From NCBI RefSeq assembly GCF_008086115.1, contig NZ_VSIY01000006.1:237339-301338 (forward strand): DNA of 64,000 nt. Direction: 5' to 3'. Origin of the DNA: Maritimibacter fusiformis. GTDB lineage: Bacteria > Pseudomonadota > Alphaproteobacteria > Rhodobacterales > Rhodobacteraceae. Both the position numbers and the translations under genes were made by a program. Below the pieces are notes generated by a model, which was not told where the DNA came from, searched no databases, and worked only from the letters and a program-made list of their open reading frames with translations. Shown here piece by piece: positions 24,095 to 33,210 of the stretch. Each line of letters starts with the position of its first letter. The first letter of the stretch is position 1.

Positions 24095-24706
24095 TCACAA
24101 GACGCCCCGGATCAGTTTCGCCGCGATCGCCAGCATCGTCACACCGATCAGCGCGTCCAGCCCGCGCCAGGCTCGGGGTGAGCGCATGACCGGGGCCAGC
24201 AGCCGCGCGCCATAGGCCAGCCCGAAGAAGAACACGAACGACGCGCCCACCGCACCGCCGCCGAATGCCAGCTTGGGACCGGGGTCTGCAAAGCCGGTCG
24301 AGACCGCCCCGATCAGCCCCAGCGTGTCGAGGTAGACATGCGGGTTGAGCCAGGTGAACGCCGCCGCAATTCCCAGCGTCGGCCACAGCGCCCGCCCGCC
24401 GCCCGCCGCCTCCAGGCGATGCCCGCCGCGCCAGGCCGCGATCAGCCGGGAGACACCATAGACGACGAGGAACGCCGCGCCGCCCAGGCTCATCACCAGC
24501 GGCAGCGCGGGCAGGGCGGCGGTCAGCGCGCCGAACCCGGCCACCCCCGCCGCGATCAGAGCCGCGTCCGACCCGGCGCAAAACAGCGCCAGCCAGAAGA
24601 CGTGCTGCCCGATCAGCCCCTGGCGCAGGACGAAGGCGTTTTGCGCACCGATGGCGAGGATCAGGGAAAAGCCGGTGAAAAATCCGGTGGCCGCGGCGGC
24701 GATCAT
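24095..24706 (-). CDS. LysE/ArgO-family amino-acid exporter
   Basis: 203 residues with six hydrophobic segments. The N-terminus GFSLILAIGAQNAFVLRQGL and the central FTWLNPHVYLDT match LysE/ArgO proteins that export lysine or arginine. The ATG overlaps the stop of the upstream DUF502 gene by four bases, so they are co-translated. The usual LysG/ArgP regulator is not adjacent. Substrate uncertain. Confidence 0.87.
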   Translation of the reverse strand: MIAAAATGFFTGFSLILAIGAQNAFVLRQGLIGQHVFWLALFCAGSDAALIAAGVAGFGALTAALPALPLVMSLGGAAFLVVYGVSRLIAAWRGGHRLEAAGGGRALWPTLGIAAAFTWLNPHVYLDTLGLIGAVSTGFADPGPKLAFGGGAVGASFVFFFGLAYGARLLAPVMRSPRAWRGLDALIGVTMLAIAAKLIRGVL

Positions 24707-25503
24707 GCCTTGCCGGCGGCCGGATCTGTCTCGGGCGACAGGACCGGACCTTCGGCCACCTTGCCCGGTTCCTTGCCGTTGGGATAGACCAGCCCGGCCG
24801 AGATCACCAGCTTGGCCGCGTCCTCGACCGTCATGTCCAGCTCGATCACCGAATGGCGCGGCACGAACAGCAAAAAACCCGAGGTCGGGTTCGGCGTGGT
24901 CGGCAGAAACACCGAGAGCAGCGGCTCATCCACCGGGATGCGCTTGTCGATTTCGCCCTTGGCGCTGGTCGAGATGAAGCCGAGCGCCCAGATCCCCTTG
25001 CGCGGATATTCGATCAGGCAGGCGGTGTCGAATTTCGACTCCGTCTGGGCAAAGACCGTCACCGCGATCTGCTTGACCCCGCTGTAGAGCGAGCGCACCA
25101 CCGGCATCCGGTCGACCAGGCTTTCGGCCCAGCTCAGCAGCGAGCGGCCGATCAGCCCTTTGGCCAGCCAGCCGACCAGAACGGTGAAGACCAGAAACAG
25201 CACCACGCCGACGCCGCGGACGTTGACGTGGACGTTTTCCTCGCCGAACAGCCATTTGAACCAGGCCGCATCGCCGAAAAAGCGGTCGATCAGCGCGTCG
25301 GGGTGATAGGCCGAGGGCACGAAGGGCAGCACCCAGCTGTCGATCCAGCCGACAAAGGTCCAGATCAGCCACAGCGTGATGGCGATCGGCACAACGACGA
25401 CCAGCCCGGCCAGGAAGTTGTTCCTGAGCCCGGCAAAGGGGCGAAACCGCCTGCGCTGCGGTTCGCCTTCTTCGGCCAGTTGGTTGAGGTCCTTGAGATC
25501 CAT
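24703..25503 (-). CDS. DUF502 membrane protein
   Basis: 266 residues with two membrane spans (NNFLAGLVVVVPIAITLWLIWTFVGW and VNVRGVGVVLFLVFTVLVGWLA) and a C-terminal soluble region with the family's conserved PTTPNPTSGFLLFVPRHSVIELDMTVEDAAK. It is widespread and of unknown function, sometimes proposed to be a channel or transport accessory. It is coupled to the LysE gene by an ATGA overlap. Confidence 0.87.
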   Translation of the reverse strand: MDLKDLNQLAEEGEPQRRRFRPFAGLRNNFLAGLVVVVPIAITLWLIWTFVGWIDSWVLPFVPSAYHPDALIDRFFGDAAWFKWLFGEENVHVNVRGVGVVLFLVFTVLVGWLAKGLIGRSLLSWAESLVDRMPVVRSLYSGVKQIAVTVFAQTESKFDTACLIEYPRKGIWALGFISTSAKGEIDKRIPVDEPLLSVFLPTTPNPTSGFLLFVPRHSVIELDMTVEDAAKLVISAGLVYPNGKEPGKVAEGPVLSPETDPAAGKA

Positions 25504-25583
25504 GCGCCCTGTCCACGCCTACCGCGCGAATGTAGGGTCTTAGAGCGGTGCCGGCAATATGGGAAGGCTCGCCGGCGTTCCTC

Positions 25584-26495
<912 letters not shown>

Positions 26496-26616
26496 TGAAA
26501 GGCTCCTCGGTGCTAATGGCGATGTTGAAAAAGATCCGCGTATCCGGGCACCGCCGCCATGCCAAGTGCCGGGAACCGCGTCAAGGGGCGGGGGCGCGTC
26601 ACGGGAAATCGGCGCC

Positions 26617-27534
26617 TCATGGCGCAGCCACCGCATCCGTCCAGGACGGATCGCCCCCCGATACATAGGTCGCAGCCGCCGTGAGCGCCGCCGCAAGCGC
26701 CGCGTCGCGCGCCATTCCGCGCGTGTCCGCCGCGATATGCGCCGCCATCAGCGTGTCGCCCGCGCCGGTGATGCGTGTCACCGTCACGACCGGCGGGTGG
26801 TCGGTGATCACGCCTTCCGCGCGCCCCTCTGCGACCGGCCGCGCGCCATCGGTGACCAGCGCGCGCGCCACGCCGGCGGCGATCAGCGCCTCGGCGGCGC
26901 GGTCGGCGCTGGTAAAGACGGTGCCGAGAATCAGCCCGGCCTCTTCGAGGTTCACGTAGAAGGTGACGCCGGGGTGGCCGATCAGCGGGCGCAGCCGTGT
27001 CGCCTTGCCGGGACTGGCCGGGGCGACCCTGAGGTCGGCGGCGGCAAAGGTCGGACGGACGGCGATCTCGGTCAGAAGCGGCTCGGTCAGGTTGCCGTCA
27101 AGCGCGATCGGCCCGGGGTAGGGCGCCTCGGCCGACCCCAGCCGGCCATCCTCGAGCGCCTCCAGAATGCGCGCCCCGGCGGCCTCGAGCGAATGCGCAT
27201 CGGCCAGCGCCGCGACCAGCCCGCCCACATCCTCGATCGCCATGTAACGGTCGGTCGGCAGGTGCTCGTCGCGCAGCACGTAATCGCAGACCAGCCCCAT
27301 CTCGCCGCAGGCCGCGATCAGCTCGTCCCCCTCTGCATCGCACCCCACCGCCGAGATCAGCGCCGGACGCATCCCGAAGCGCCTGACCCCCATCGCGATG
27401 TTCAGCGCAACGCCGCCCGGAATGCGCCGGATGCGGCCCGGCACGTCGGCGCCGAACACCATCGGCCCCGGCGCACGCCCGACGATGTCCCACAGGACCG
27501 ATCCGATGCAGAGAATGTCGTGTGCAGTTTGCAT
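26617..27534 (-). CDS. psuK: PfkB-family carbohydrate kinase, probable pseudouridine kinase
   Basis: About 305 residues of the ribokinase/PfkB family. N-terminal DILCIGSVLWDIVGR, RIPGGVALNIAMG, and the C-terminal catalytic motif TRITGAGDTLMAAHI with the Asp base. Context with psuG makes pseudouridine kinase the likely role. ATG 27534 (MQTAHDIL) starts the conserved fold; a TTG at 27579 is in frame. Divergent from rpsB. Confidence 0.85.
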   Translation of the reverse strand: MQTAHDILCIGSVLWDIVGRAPGPMVFGADVPGRIRRIPGGVALNIAMGVRRFGMRPALISAVGCDAEGDELIAACGEMGLVCDYVLRDEHLPTDRYMAIEDVGGLVAALADAHSLEAAGARILEALEDGRLGSAEAPYPGPIALDGNLTEPLLTEIAVRPTFAAADLRVAPASPGKATRLRPLIGHPGVTFYVNLEEAGLILGTVFTSADRAAEALIAAGVARALVTDGARPVAEGRAEGVITDHPPVVTVTRITGAGDTLMAAHIAADTRGMARDAALAAALTAAATYVSGGDPSWTDAVAAP

Positions 27535-27708
27535 GAGAGTTTGTCGCAGCCACGCGAGGGGGTTGCAATAGGCTGTCAACAGGCGTAGGACGCGCGCACT
27601 TCACAGGCGGGGTTTGGGCCTTGCGGGGAGACATCCCGCACAGGTCCGCCGGTTGGGCATCTGCCCTTGACGCCCCGCCGAGGCGCAAACCGGAAAAGGA
27701 ACATGGAC

Positions 27709-28560
27709 ATGGCGCTCCCCGAGTTTTCATTGCGTCAGCTGCTTGAAGCTGGCGTTCACTTCGGCCACCAGACCCAACGCTGGAACCCGCGTATGGGCGA
27801 ATACATCTATGGTGACCGCAACGGCATTCACATCATCGACCTGACCCAGACGGTCCCGATGCTCGACGCCGCCCTCAACGTGATCCGCGAGACCGTGGCC
27901 AAGAACGGCCGCATCCTGTTCGTGGGCACCAAGCGTCAGGCCGCCAAGCCGATCGCCGAGGCCGCCGAGAAATCGGCGCAATACTACATGAACCACCGCT
28001 GGCTGGGCGGCACGCTGACCAACTGGAAGACCGTGTCGCAGTCGATCAACCGGCTGAAGGAATACGACGAAAAGCTCGCAGCCGGCGCCGAGGGCCTGAC
28101 CAAGAAGGAACGCCTGGGCATGGAGCGTGAGCAGGCCAAACTGCAGGCCTCGCTGGGCGGTATCCGCGAAATGGGCGGCGTGCCGGACCTTCTGTTCGTG
28201 ATCGACGTGAACAAGGAAGACCTGGCCATCGCCGAGGCGAAGAAGCTGGGCATCCCGGTCGTGGCCGTGGTCGACACCAACTGCTCGCCCGATGGCGTGG
28301 ACTATATCATCCCCGGCAACGACGACGCCGCGCGCGCCATCGCGCTCTATTGCGACCTGGTCGCCCGCGCCGCCCTTGACGGCATGTCGGCCCAGCTTGG
28401 CGCCGCCGGCGTCGATCTCGGCGCGCTCGAAGAGGCCCCGGAAGAAGACGTGGTCAAGACGCCGGCAAACGCCGAGGACACCGTCGCGGTCAGCGACGAG
28501 GCTGTGCACGACGATGCGATCGCCAAGGACGCGCCCTACGATCTGGCCAACAAGGACTGA
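27709..28560 (+). CDS. rpsB: 30S ribosomal protein S2
   Basis: 283 residues. Core features: [19 protein letters not shown], the DLTQTV segment, [10 protein letters not shown] and [24 protein letters not shown]. The C-terminal tail (about 235-283) is acidic and longer than in E. coli S2 (241 residues), as common in alphaproteobacteria. ATG 27709 lies 8 bases after AAAGGA; ATG 27703 is too close. It is followed by tsf, the conserved rpsB-tsf order. Confidence 0.96.
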   Translation: MALPEFSLRQLLEAGVHFGHQTQRWNPRMGEYIYGDRNGIHIIDLTQTVPMLDAALNVIRETVAKNGRILFVGTKRQAAKPIAEAAEKSAQYYMNHRWLGGTLTNWKTVSQSINRLKEYDEKLAAGAEGLTKKERLGMEREQAKLQASLGGIREMGGVPDLLFVIDVNKEDLAIAEAKKLGIPVVAVVDTNCSPDGVDYIIPGNDDAARAIALYCDLVARAALDGMSAQLGAAGVDLGALEEAPEEDVVKTPANAEDTVAVSDEAVHDDAIAKDAPYDLANKD

Positions 28561-28588
28561 GGTCCGCGATTATCACGAACCCCTCGCC

Positions 28589-28609
28589 GGGCGGGGCCGG
28601 ACCCCGCCC
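28589..28609 (+). other. Hairpin between rpsB and tsf
   Basis: GGGCGGGG-CCGGA-CCCCGCCC, perfect 8-bp stem without a U-run. It probably tunes the rpsB/tsf ratio by partial termination or 3'-end protection. Confidence 0.4.
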
Positions 28610-28638
28610 AGGCGACTTCCTTCAAGAGGAGCCGAGAG

Positions 28639-29514
28639 ATGGCAATCACAGCCGCACAAGTGAAAGAGCTGCGCGAAATGACCGGCGCGGGCATGATGGA
28701 CGCCAAGAAAGCCCTGGTTGAAAGCGACGGCGACATGGAGGCCGCGGTCGACTGGCTGCGCACCAAGGGCCTGGCGAAGGCCGCCAAGAAATCCGGCCGC
28801 ACCGCCGCCGAGGGCCTTGTGGCCGTCGCCGTGGCCGGCGGCAAGGGCGTCGCGGTCGAGGTCAACTCGGAAACCGATTTCGTCGGCAAGAACGCCGAGT
28901 TCCAGTCGATGGTCGCCGCCATCGCAAACGCCGCCACCGGCGTGTCGAATATCGAGGAACTGGCCCAGGCCGACCTCGGCGGCAAGACCGTGGCCGAGAC
29001 CATCACCGCCAAGATCGCCACCATCGGCGAGAACATGACCCTGCGCCGGATGGCGTCGGTCGAGGGCGACGTGGTGGCCAGCTACATCCACAACGCCGCC
29101 GCCGAGAACATGGGCAAGATCGGCGTCCTGGTCGCGCTCAAGGGCGGCGACGAGGCGTTCGGCAAGCAGGTCGCGATGCACATCGCGGCGGCCAACCCGG
29201 CATCCCTGGGCGAGGCCGACCTCGACCCGGCGGTGCTTGAGAAAGAGCGCCAGATCCAGATCGAGATCGCGCGCGAGTCGGGCAAGCCCGAAGCGGTGAT
29301 CGAAAAGATGATCGAGGGTCGGATGAACAAATACCTGTCGGAAGTCACGCTTCTGGGTCAGGATTTCGTGATCAACCCCGACCTGACCGTCGCAGCCGCC
29401 GCGAAAGAGGCCGGCGCGGAAATCGTCGGCTTCGTGCGCATGGAAGTGGGCGAAGGCATCGAGAAGAAGACCGAGGATTTCGCCGCCGAAGTGGCAAAAG
29501 CCGCGCAGGGCTGA
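28639..29514 (+). CDS. tsf: Elongation factor Ts
   Basis: Guanine-nucleotide exchange factor for EF-Tu, 291 residues. The N-terminal [24 protein letters not shown] and the core [13 protein letters not shown] are diagnostic. An AGAGGAGCC site precedes the ATG. Last gene of the rpsB-tsf operon, followed by a strong terminator. Confidence 0.96.
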   Translation: MAITAAQVKELREMTGAGMMDAKKALVESDGDMEAAVDWLRTKGLAKAAKKSGRTAAEGLVAVAVAGGKGVAVEVNSETDFVGKNAEFQSMVAAIANAATGVSNIEELAQADLGGKTVAETITAKIATIGENMTLRRMASVEGDVVASYIHNAAAENMGKIGVLVALKGGDEAFGKQVAMHIAAANPASLGEADLDPAVLEKERQIQIEIARESGKPEAVIEKMIEGRMNKYLSEVTLLGQDFVINPDLTVAAAAKEAGAEIVGFVRMEVGEGIEKKTEDFAAEVAKAAQG

Positions 29515-29552
29515 TCCGTTTCGCCCGCCACCGCGCGGGCCGGATACGATCT

Positions 29553-29584
29553 CGGCGCCGACCTGTTGAGGTCGGCGCCGTTTT
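29553..29584 (+). terminator. Terminator of rpsB-tsf
   Basis: CGGCGCCGACCT-GTTG-AGGTCGGCGCCG, perfect 12-bp stem, followed by TTTTC. It starts 39 bases after the tsf stop. Confidence 0.9.
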
Positions 29585-29684
29585 CATGTTCCCCATCGCG
29601 TCGGGGCCGATCATCAGCACTTGCACTGCGCCGCGGGGAGGTCGCGGCCGCCACACCCGGCTGTCGGCGTGCAGGAGGGACGGT

Positions 29685-29787
29685 CGCACACCGTGTTCCG
29701 TGGTCGGGATGAGGGGTGCCGTAATCGCGGGCCCTCATCCCGGGTTCCCGGGCCAAAGCCCCACTCACGGAACATCACGAGTGTGCG
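29685..29787. repeat. Nested inverted-repeat structure
   Basis: Outer arms: CGCACACCGTGTTCCGTG (29685-29702) pairs with 29766-29787 through CACGGAACA and, after a four-base bulge, CACGAGTGTGCG. Inner hairpin: CGGGATGAGGG (29705-29715) with CCCTCATCCCG (29732-29742), 11 bp perfect. A small CCCGGG-type hairpin follows at about 29740-29753. It could be a MITE-like element or a folded RNA. No flanking duplication was identified. Confidence 0.5.
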
Positions 29788-29874
29788 CGCGAAACCGGCC
29801 CGCCGCAAAGTGGGGTAACCCATACCCTTGTAAAACAGGCATGTTAGCGCCTGACAACTCACGCCGCAGGCGGG

Positions 29875-30612
29875 TCAGTCCTGAAAGATCTGATTCTGGA
29901 TCGCCGCCTTCAGGATCGCCTGCGCGGTGGTCTCGACCTCCAGCTTGCCGCGGGCCAGGCGCAGGTGTTTTTCCACCGTCGCTTGTGTCACCCCCATGAT
30001 CGCCGCGATGTCGCGATAGGATTTGCCGTCCGCGACCCATTCCAGCGCCTCGCGCTGGCGCTCGGACAACGGCGCGCGCTGGCCGCTGCGGGGCAGGGCC
30101 ATCAGTTTGAGGTTCAGGATGTGGTTCATGGTTTCGATCAGGCGGCCGTCCCTGTGCCAGATCGCATCGACCGCGTCCTGGTCGAGGTCCGGCCGCGCGG
30201 CCAGGTGGATGAAACCGCGACAGCGCGCCGAGGGATGCGCGAACGCGATCGAATACCCGGCGGTCACGTTCATCAGACTGTGCAGCGAGCGGCTTTTCTC
30301 CAGCCGGCTGTCGTCCTGAACCGCCCTGGTCATGGCGTCACGCCAGGACCGGGCCCCGACATGGCGTGCGGCCCAGTTCAGCACCGGGTCGTGACGATAG
30401 AGCCCGTCCTCGACATAACGCCGGGTCAGGGCAGGGTCGTGATTTGACAGAAACAGCACATCGTCCGTCCTGTCCGACCCATCGGGGCGGCAATAGCGGG
30501 CATAGCCGAACAGCAACCGATCGAACCCGAATTCCGCCATCTGTTCGCAGTGCAGCTTCCAGGCGTCATCCTGGCTGGTCGCCGCTGCCAATCGCGAAAA
30601 GTATTCGAGCAT
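29875..30612 (-). CDS. LuxR-type quorum-sensing regulator (solo)
   Basis: 245 residues. N-terminal autoinducer-binding-like domain (about 1-160, with RLLFGYARYCRP, PVLNWAARHVGARSWRDAM and GYSIAFAHPS) and C-terminal GerE-type HTH (LSERQREALEWVADGKSYRDIAAIMGVTQATVEKHLRLARGKL). The start at 30612 follows AGGGGG. No luxI-type synthase is in the window, so it is a LuxR solo here. Ligand unknown. Confidence 0.85.
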   Translation of the reverse strand: MLEYFSRLAAATSQDDAWKLHCEQMAEFGFDRLLFGYARYCRPDGSDRTDDVLFLSNHDPALTRRYVEDGLYRHDPVLNWAARHVGARSWRDAMTRAVQDDSRLEKSRSLHSLMNVTAGYSIAFAHPSARCRGFIHLAARPDLDQDAVDAIWHRDGRLIETMNHILNLKLMALPRSGQRAPLSERQREALEWVADGKSYRDIAAIMGVTQATVEKHLRLARGKLEVETTAQAILKAAIQNQIFQD

Positions 30613-31131
30613 GATACCCCCTAAAACCCGCCCGCGCATCGGACCGTTCCGGGGTTCGCGCAGGGCGGCACTCTCAACACCATCCTGGCGAACGGTGATC
30701 AGAACCAAGGTCCTCGCCAGGGTCTCGGCAAGGTTTGCGACCCGGCGCCGTGGTGTCAAGCGCAAGACGCCGCGCGCCGCTGCATCCGCCGGGTCAGGTG
30801 TCTGGTCAATGTTGCGCTCCAGGCATATGTAATTAATGGTTTTTCACGAAGTGGCGTGGCGGTGGCCGTGGCCACGTCACCAATTTGTCACCGGGCCGGG
30901 GTCAATGGTGGCAGGCGCGAGGCGGCTGGCATCGTGTCCGCCCTGTGGTTAACAGATCTATTACATAATACTGATTATGCGACTCATGCTTGCCTCAATT
31001 CACCCTTCGAATTCCCCATCGCCTGCCCCCTGATCGCTACCCGCCAATGGGGATTGTGCTGCTATTGAAACGCCTTATAATTGCAACGAGAGCAGGCTTT
31101 GCGATCATCCAGAGCATCGGCGAGGTGCAGA
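30613..31131. other. Intergenic region between divergent luxR and the 132-residue gene (519 bp)
   Basis: No gene supported. Two AT-rich patches stand out in a GC-rich background: 30824-30845 (CATATGTAATTAATGG) on the luxR side and 30948-30980 (GTTAACAGATCTATTACATAAT). A plus-strand promoter lies at 31054-31081. A palindrome GTGGCCGTGGCCAC occurs near 30862-30876. The size suggests complex control of both genes. Confidence 0.5.
31054..31081 (+). promoter_or_regulatory. Promoter of the 132-residue gene
   Basis: Perfect -10 TATAAT (31076-31081) with TTGTGC (31054-31059) 16 bases upstream. The coding start follows about 50 bases later. Confidence 0.6.
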
Positions 31132-31530
31132 ATGCAGCGCACGGTTCGCAACAGGTTGACGCGGACAACAGGCAAACGACGGGCAACGGCAGCCGCCTCA
31201 GCCCTGCGTTGCATCGCGGTCTGTGGCCGCGATGACGATCCGGTCGCCGAAGGCCCGGATCTGGTGGTCCTGCGGTTTCACGATATCAGCGCCGCCAGCC
31301 TCGCCCTGCATGAGCCTGATGTCATCCTCTCGCCGCTGGTGTCGGACGCCTTCGACTGCATCGACCTGGCGCATGCGCTGGCCGAGGCCGGGTTTCGCGG
31401 CCGCTACCGCGCGGTGGCCGCGCATATCCCCGACCCTGCCCTGGTGCGGCGCGAGATCCGGGCCTGCGCGCCCGGGATCGACTTCGACATCATCCTGATC
31501 CGGCCGCACGGCGACGGCGCCGACCACTGA
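31132..31530 (+). CDS. Hypothetical protein, receiver-like fold possible
   Basis: 132 residues. The N-terminus is basic (MQRTVRNRLTRTTGKRRATA). The remainder alternates beta-like and helical stretches (DLVVLRFHDI, PDVILSPLVSDAFDCIDLAHALAEAGFRGRYRAVAAHIPDPALVRREI), recalling a degenerate response-receiver fold without a clear phospho-acceptor site. The start has GAGGTG six bases upstream. It has its own promoter and converges with the DUF6456 gene. Function unknown. Confidence 0.65.
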   Translation: MQRTVRNRLTRTTGKRRATAAASALRCIAVCGRDDDPVAEGPDLVVLRFHDISAASLALHEPDVILSPLVSDAFDCIDLAHALAEAGFRGRYRAVAAHIPDPALVRREIRACAPGIDFDIILIRPHGDGADH

Positions 31531-31542
31531 TCCGGCGCGCGG

Positions 31543-32685
31543 TCACGAGATCATCTCGAAGCCGTCGCCGCCCGTCGTGCCGTAGTGCCGCGCCAGGCTG
31601 TTGAGCGCGATCCTGAGAACGATCTTGCCCGAGCGCGCCGGAAAATCGAGCGCCTGCTCGACCGTTTCCATGCCCTTTTCCTGACAGATCGCCATGATCG
31701 CGGTCTCGGCCAGTTCCGGCCCCAGCGCGCGGATCGCCGCGGCAAGGCTCTGTTCCGCCTCGAGCCGCCGGGTCGGGCCGCCGTCCCTGCCCCCGCGCCC
31801 GCCGCCCTGGCCGCCGTCGATCCGCCCGGCGATCAGCCGGCTCCAGTCGCCGGTCAGCCCGTTGCCCAGCGATGCGATCTCGAAGCTTTCACGAAACCGG
31901 ATCGCCGCGGCCACCAGTTCGGGGCCGATATAGGGCGTGCCGTCCGGGCGGCTGCGACGCGCCAGCACATGCAGCGGCGCATCCGCCCCGACCGGGCGGC
32001 GTGACGCCTCGCCCCGGTTTCGCCCCGCGGCGCGGTCGGGAAATGGCGTGACGACGGCCTCTCGTGTCGTGCCGCCGGTCTTTCCGACCGCCGACATGCA
32101 ACGCGATTCGCGCGCCGCCATCAGCCGCCCGGCCTCGGCCCGCCCCGCGGCGGTGATCGCATAGCGCGCGATCCGCCCGCTTTGCCTGCCTGAGATCAGC
32201 CCTCGCAGGGCCAGTTCCTCGGCCAGCACACGGGTCAGCACCGCACGGCGCACCGGCCGGTCGCCGCTGGCGTTGTAGACCACCACGGCATCCTCGATCC
32301 CGGCGGCGATCACCAGAAGCGTGTCGGGTTCGCACAACGCCCTGAGCACGCGCAGCGTCTCGGCGCTGTCGGGCGCGGCCTCCATTTTCGGTCTGGTCGT
32401 CGGCATCCTGTCTCCCCTGATGTCTGTATCGTCTGCGCAGCGCCCGCCGTGATGGCGCCAGATCCGTCCCAGCCGGTCGAGCCCGGCATCCACCAGCGGA
32501 TCGTCGCGCGCGGTTTCGGTGCGCCGGACCTGGCGCAGCACCGTCGAGGGATGGCACCCCGCGCGCCGCGCCAGCGCCCTTATCGGCAGGCCGCCCTCGG
32601 TATGCGCCAGATAGGTGCGCATCGCGTCCGGCAACCAGGCCGGAGCGACCCCCGTGTCATGTCCATGGCTGCCCCCCGGCGTCAT
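31543..32685 (-). CDS. DUF6456-type putative DNA-binding protein
   Basis: 380 residues. The N-terminal part has an HTH (LPIRALARRAGCHPSTVLRQVRR). A middle winged-helix-like region follows (VRRAVLTRVLAEELALRGLISGRQSGRIARYAITAAGRAEAGRL). The C-terminal block (ARRSRPDGTPYIGPELVAAAIRFRESFEIA... WSRLI... AIMAICQEKGMETVE) is what I recall as DUF6456 in alphaproteobacteria. Likely a regulator. GGGAG precedes ATG 32685. Divergent from the DUF6477 gene. Confidence 0.75.
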   Translation of the reverse strand: MTPGGSHGHDTGVAPAWLPDAMRTYLAHTEGGLPIRALARRAGCHPSTVLRQVRRTETARDDPLVDAGLDRLGRIWRHHGGRCADDTDIRGDRMPTTRPKMEAAPDSAETLRVLRALCEPDTLLVIAAGIEDAVVVYNASGDRPVRRAVLTRVLAEELALRGLISGRQSGRIARYAITAAGRAEAGRLMAARESRCMSAVGKTGGTTREAVVTPFPDRAAGRNRGEASRRPVGADAPLHVLARRSRPDGTPYIGPELVAAAIRFRESFEIASLGNGLTGDWSRLIAGRIDGGQGGGRGGRDGGPTRRLEAEQSLAAAIRALGPELAETAIMAICQEKGMETVEQALDFPARSGKIVLRIALNSLARHYGTTGGDGFEMIS

Positions 32686-32762
32686 GGCGCTCCCTTCCCT
32701 TCCCCCGGGATTGAAAACAACCCTAGGGCGATTACTTCGTGGACATATTTCTGCCCAAATGG

Positions 32763-32777
32763 TTACCGGGACGTTAA
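32763..32777 (+). promoter_or_regulatory. Possible CtrA-type site
   Basis: TTAC-CGGGACG-TTAA matches the CtrA recognition pattern TTAA-N7-TTAA at 7 of 8 positions. It lies between the divergent DUF6456 and DUF6477 genes. Chance occurrence cannot be excluded. Confidence 0.35.
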
Positions 32778-32908
32778 TCGCGGCGTGGAAGTGCAGCTTG
32801 AGGCATAAAAATTCAGGTTTGTTGAACCCTGCGTGCGCAAGGTGGCGGGTTTGCGCAACACCCGTTAAGGTTGTGGCAAAGTGGTGCGACTCAGCGAAAG
32901 GAGCCACC

Positions 32909-33208
32909 ATGACCGACGCGATGACCCGCCTTGCCCGCCTGCGCCGCCCCAGCCTTCTGATCCGGGCCGCCCGCATCGGGCTGGCCGACTACAACCGCGA
33001 CCGCGACCTCAAGCGCCTGACGAAAAGCCCGACGCCGCCATCGCCCCGGGCGGCGTTCGAGCGTCTGTTTGCCGAGGAAACGCGGATGGACGAAGACCGG
33101 CGCACGGGCCGGGCCGGCTATTCGCCGACCCGCCATGTCGACGTGTTGATCGCGCTTCTGGCCGAGGCCCGCCTTGCGCCGCGCGTCATCCGCCACCCGG
33201 GCGCGTGA
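32909..33208 (+). CDS. DUF6477-type small protein
   Basis: 99 residues, basic, with [28 protein letters not shown] and [22 protein letters not shown], a pattern I recall from Rhodobacterales proteins named DUF6477. AAAGGAG precedes ATG 32909. Divergent from the DUF6456 gene and convergent with mttB. Function unknown. Confidence 0.72.
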   Translation: MTDAMTRLARLRRPSLLIRAARIGLADYNRDRDLKRLTKSPTPPSPRAAFERLFAEETRMDEDRRTGRAGYSPTRHVDVLIALLAEARLAPRVIRHPGA

Positions 33209-33210
33209 TG

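Larger units (their letters stand above)
29515..29874. other. Intergenic region between tsf and the LuxR gene (360 bp)
   Basis: No gene seen. It contains the tsf terminator (29553-29584) and a nested inverted-repeat structure at 29685-29787, described separately. The last ~85 bases before the LuxR stop hold a weak dyad (CGCCTG...CAGGCG near 29846-29871) that could end the leftward luxR transcript. Confidence 0.6.
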
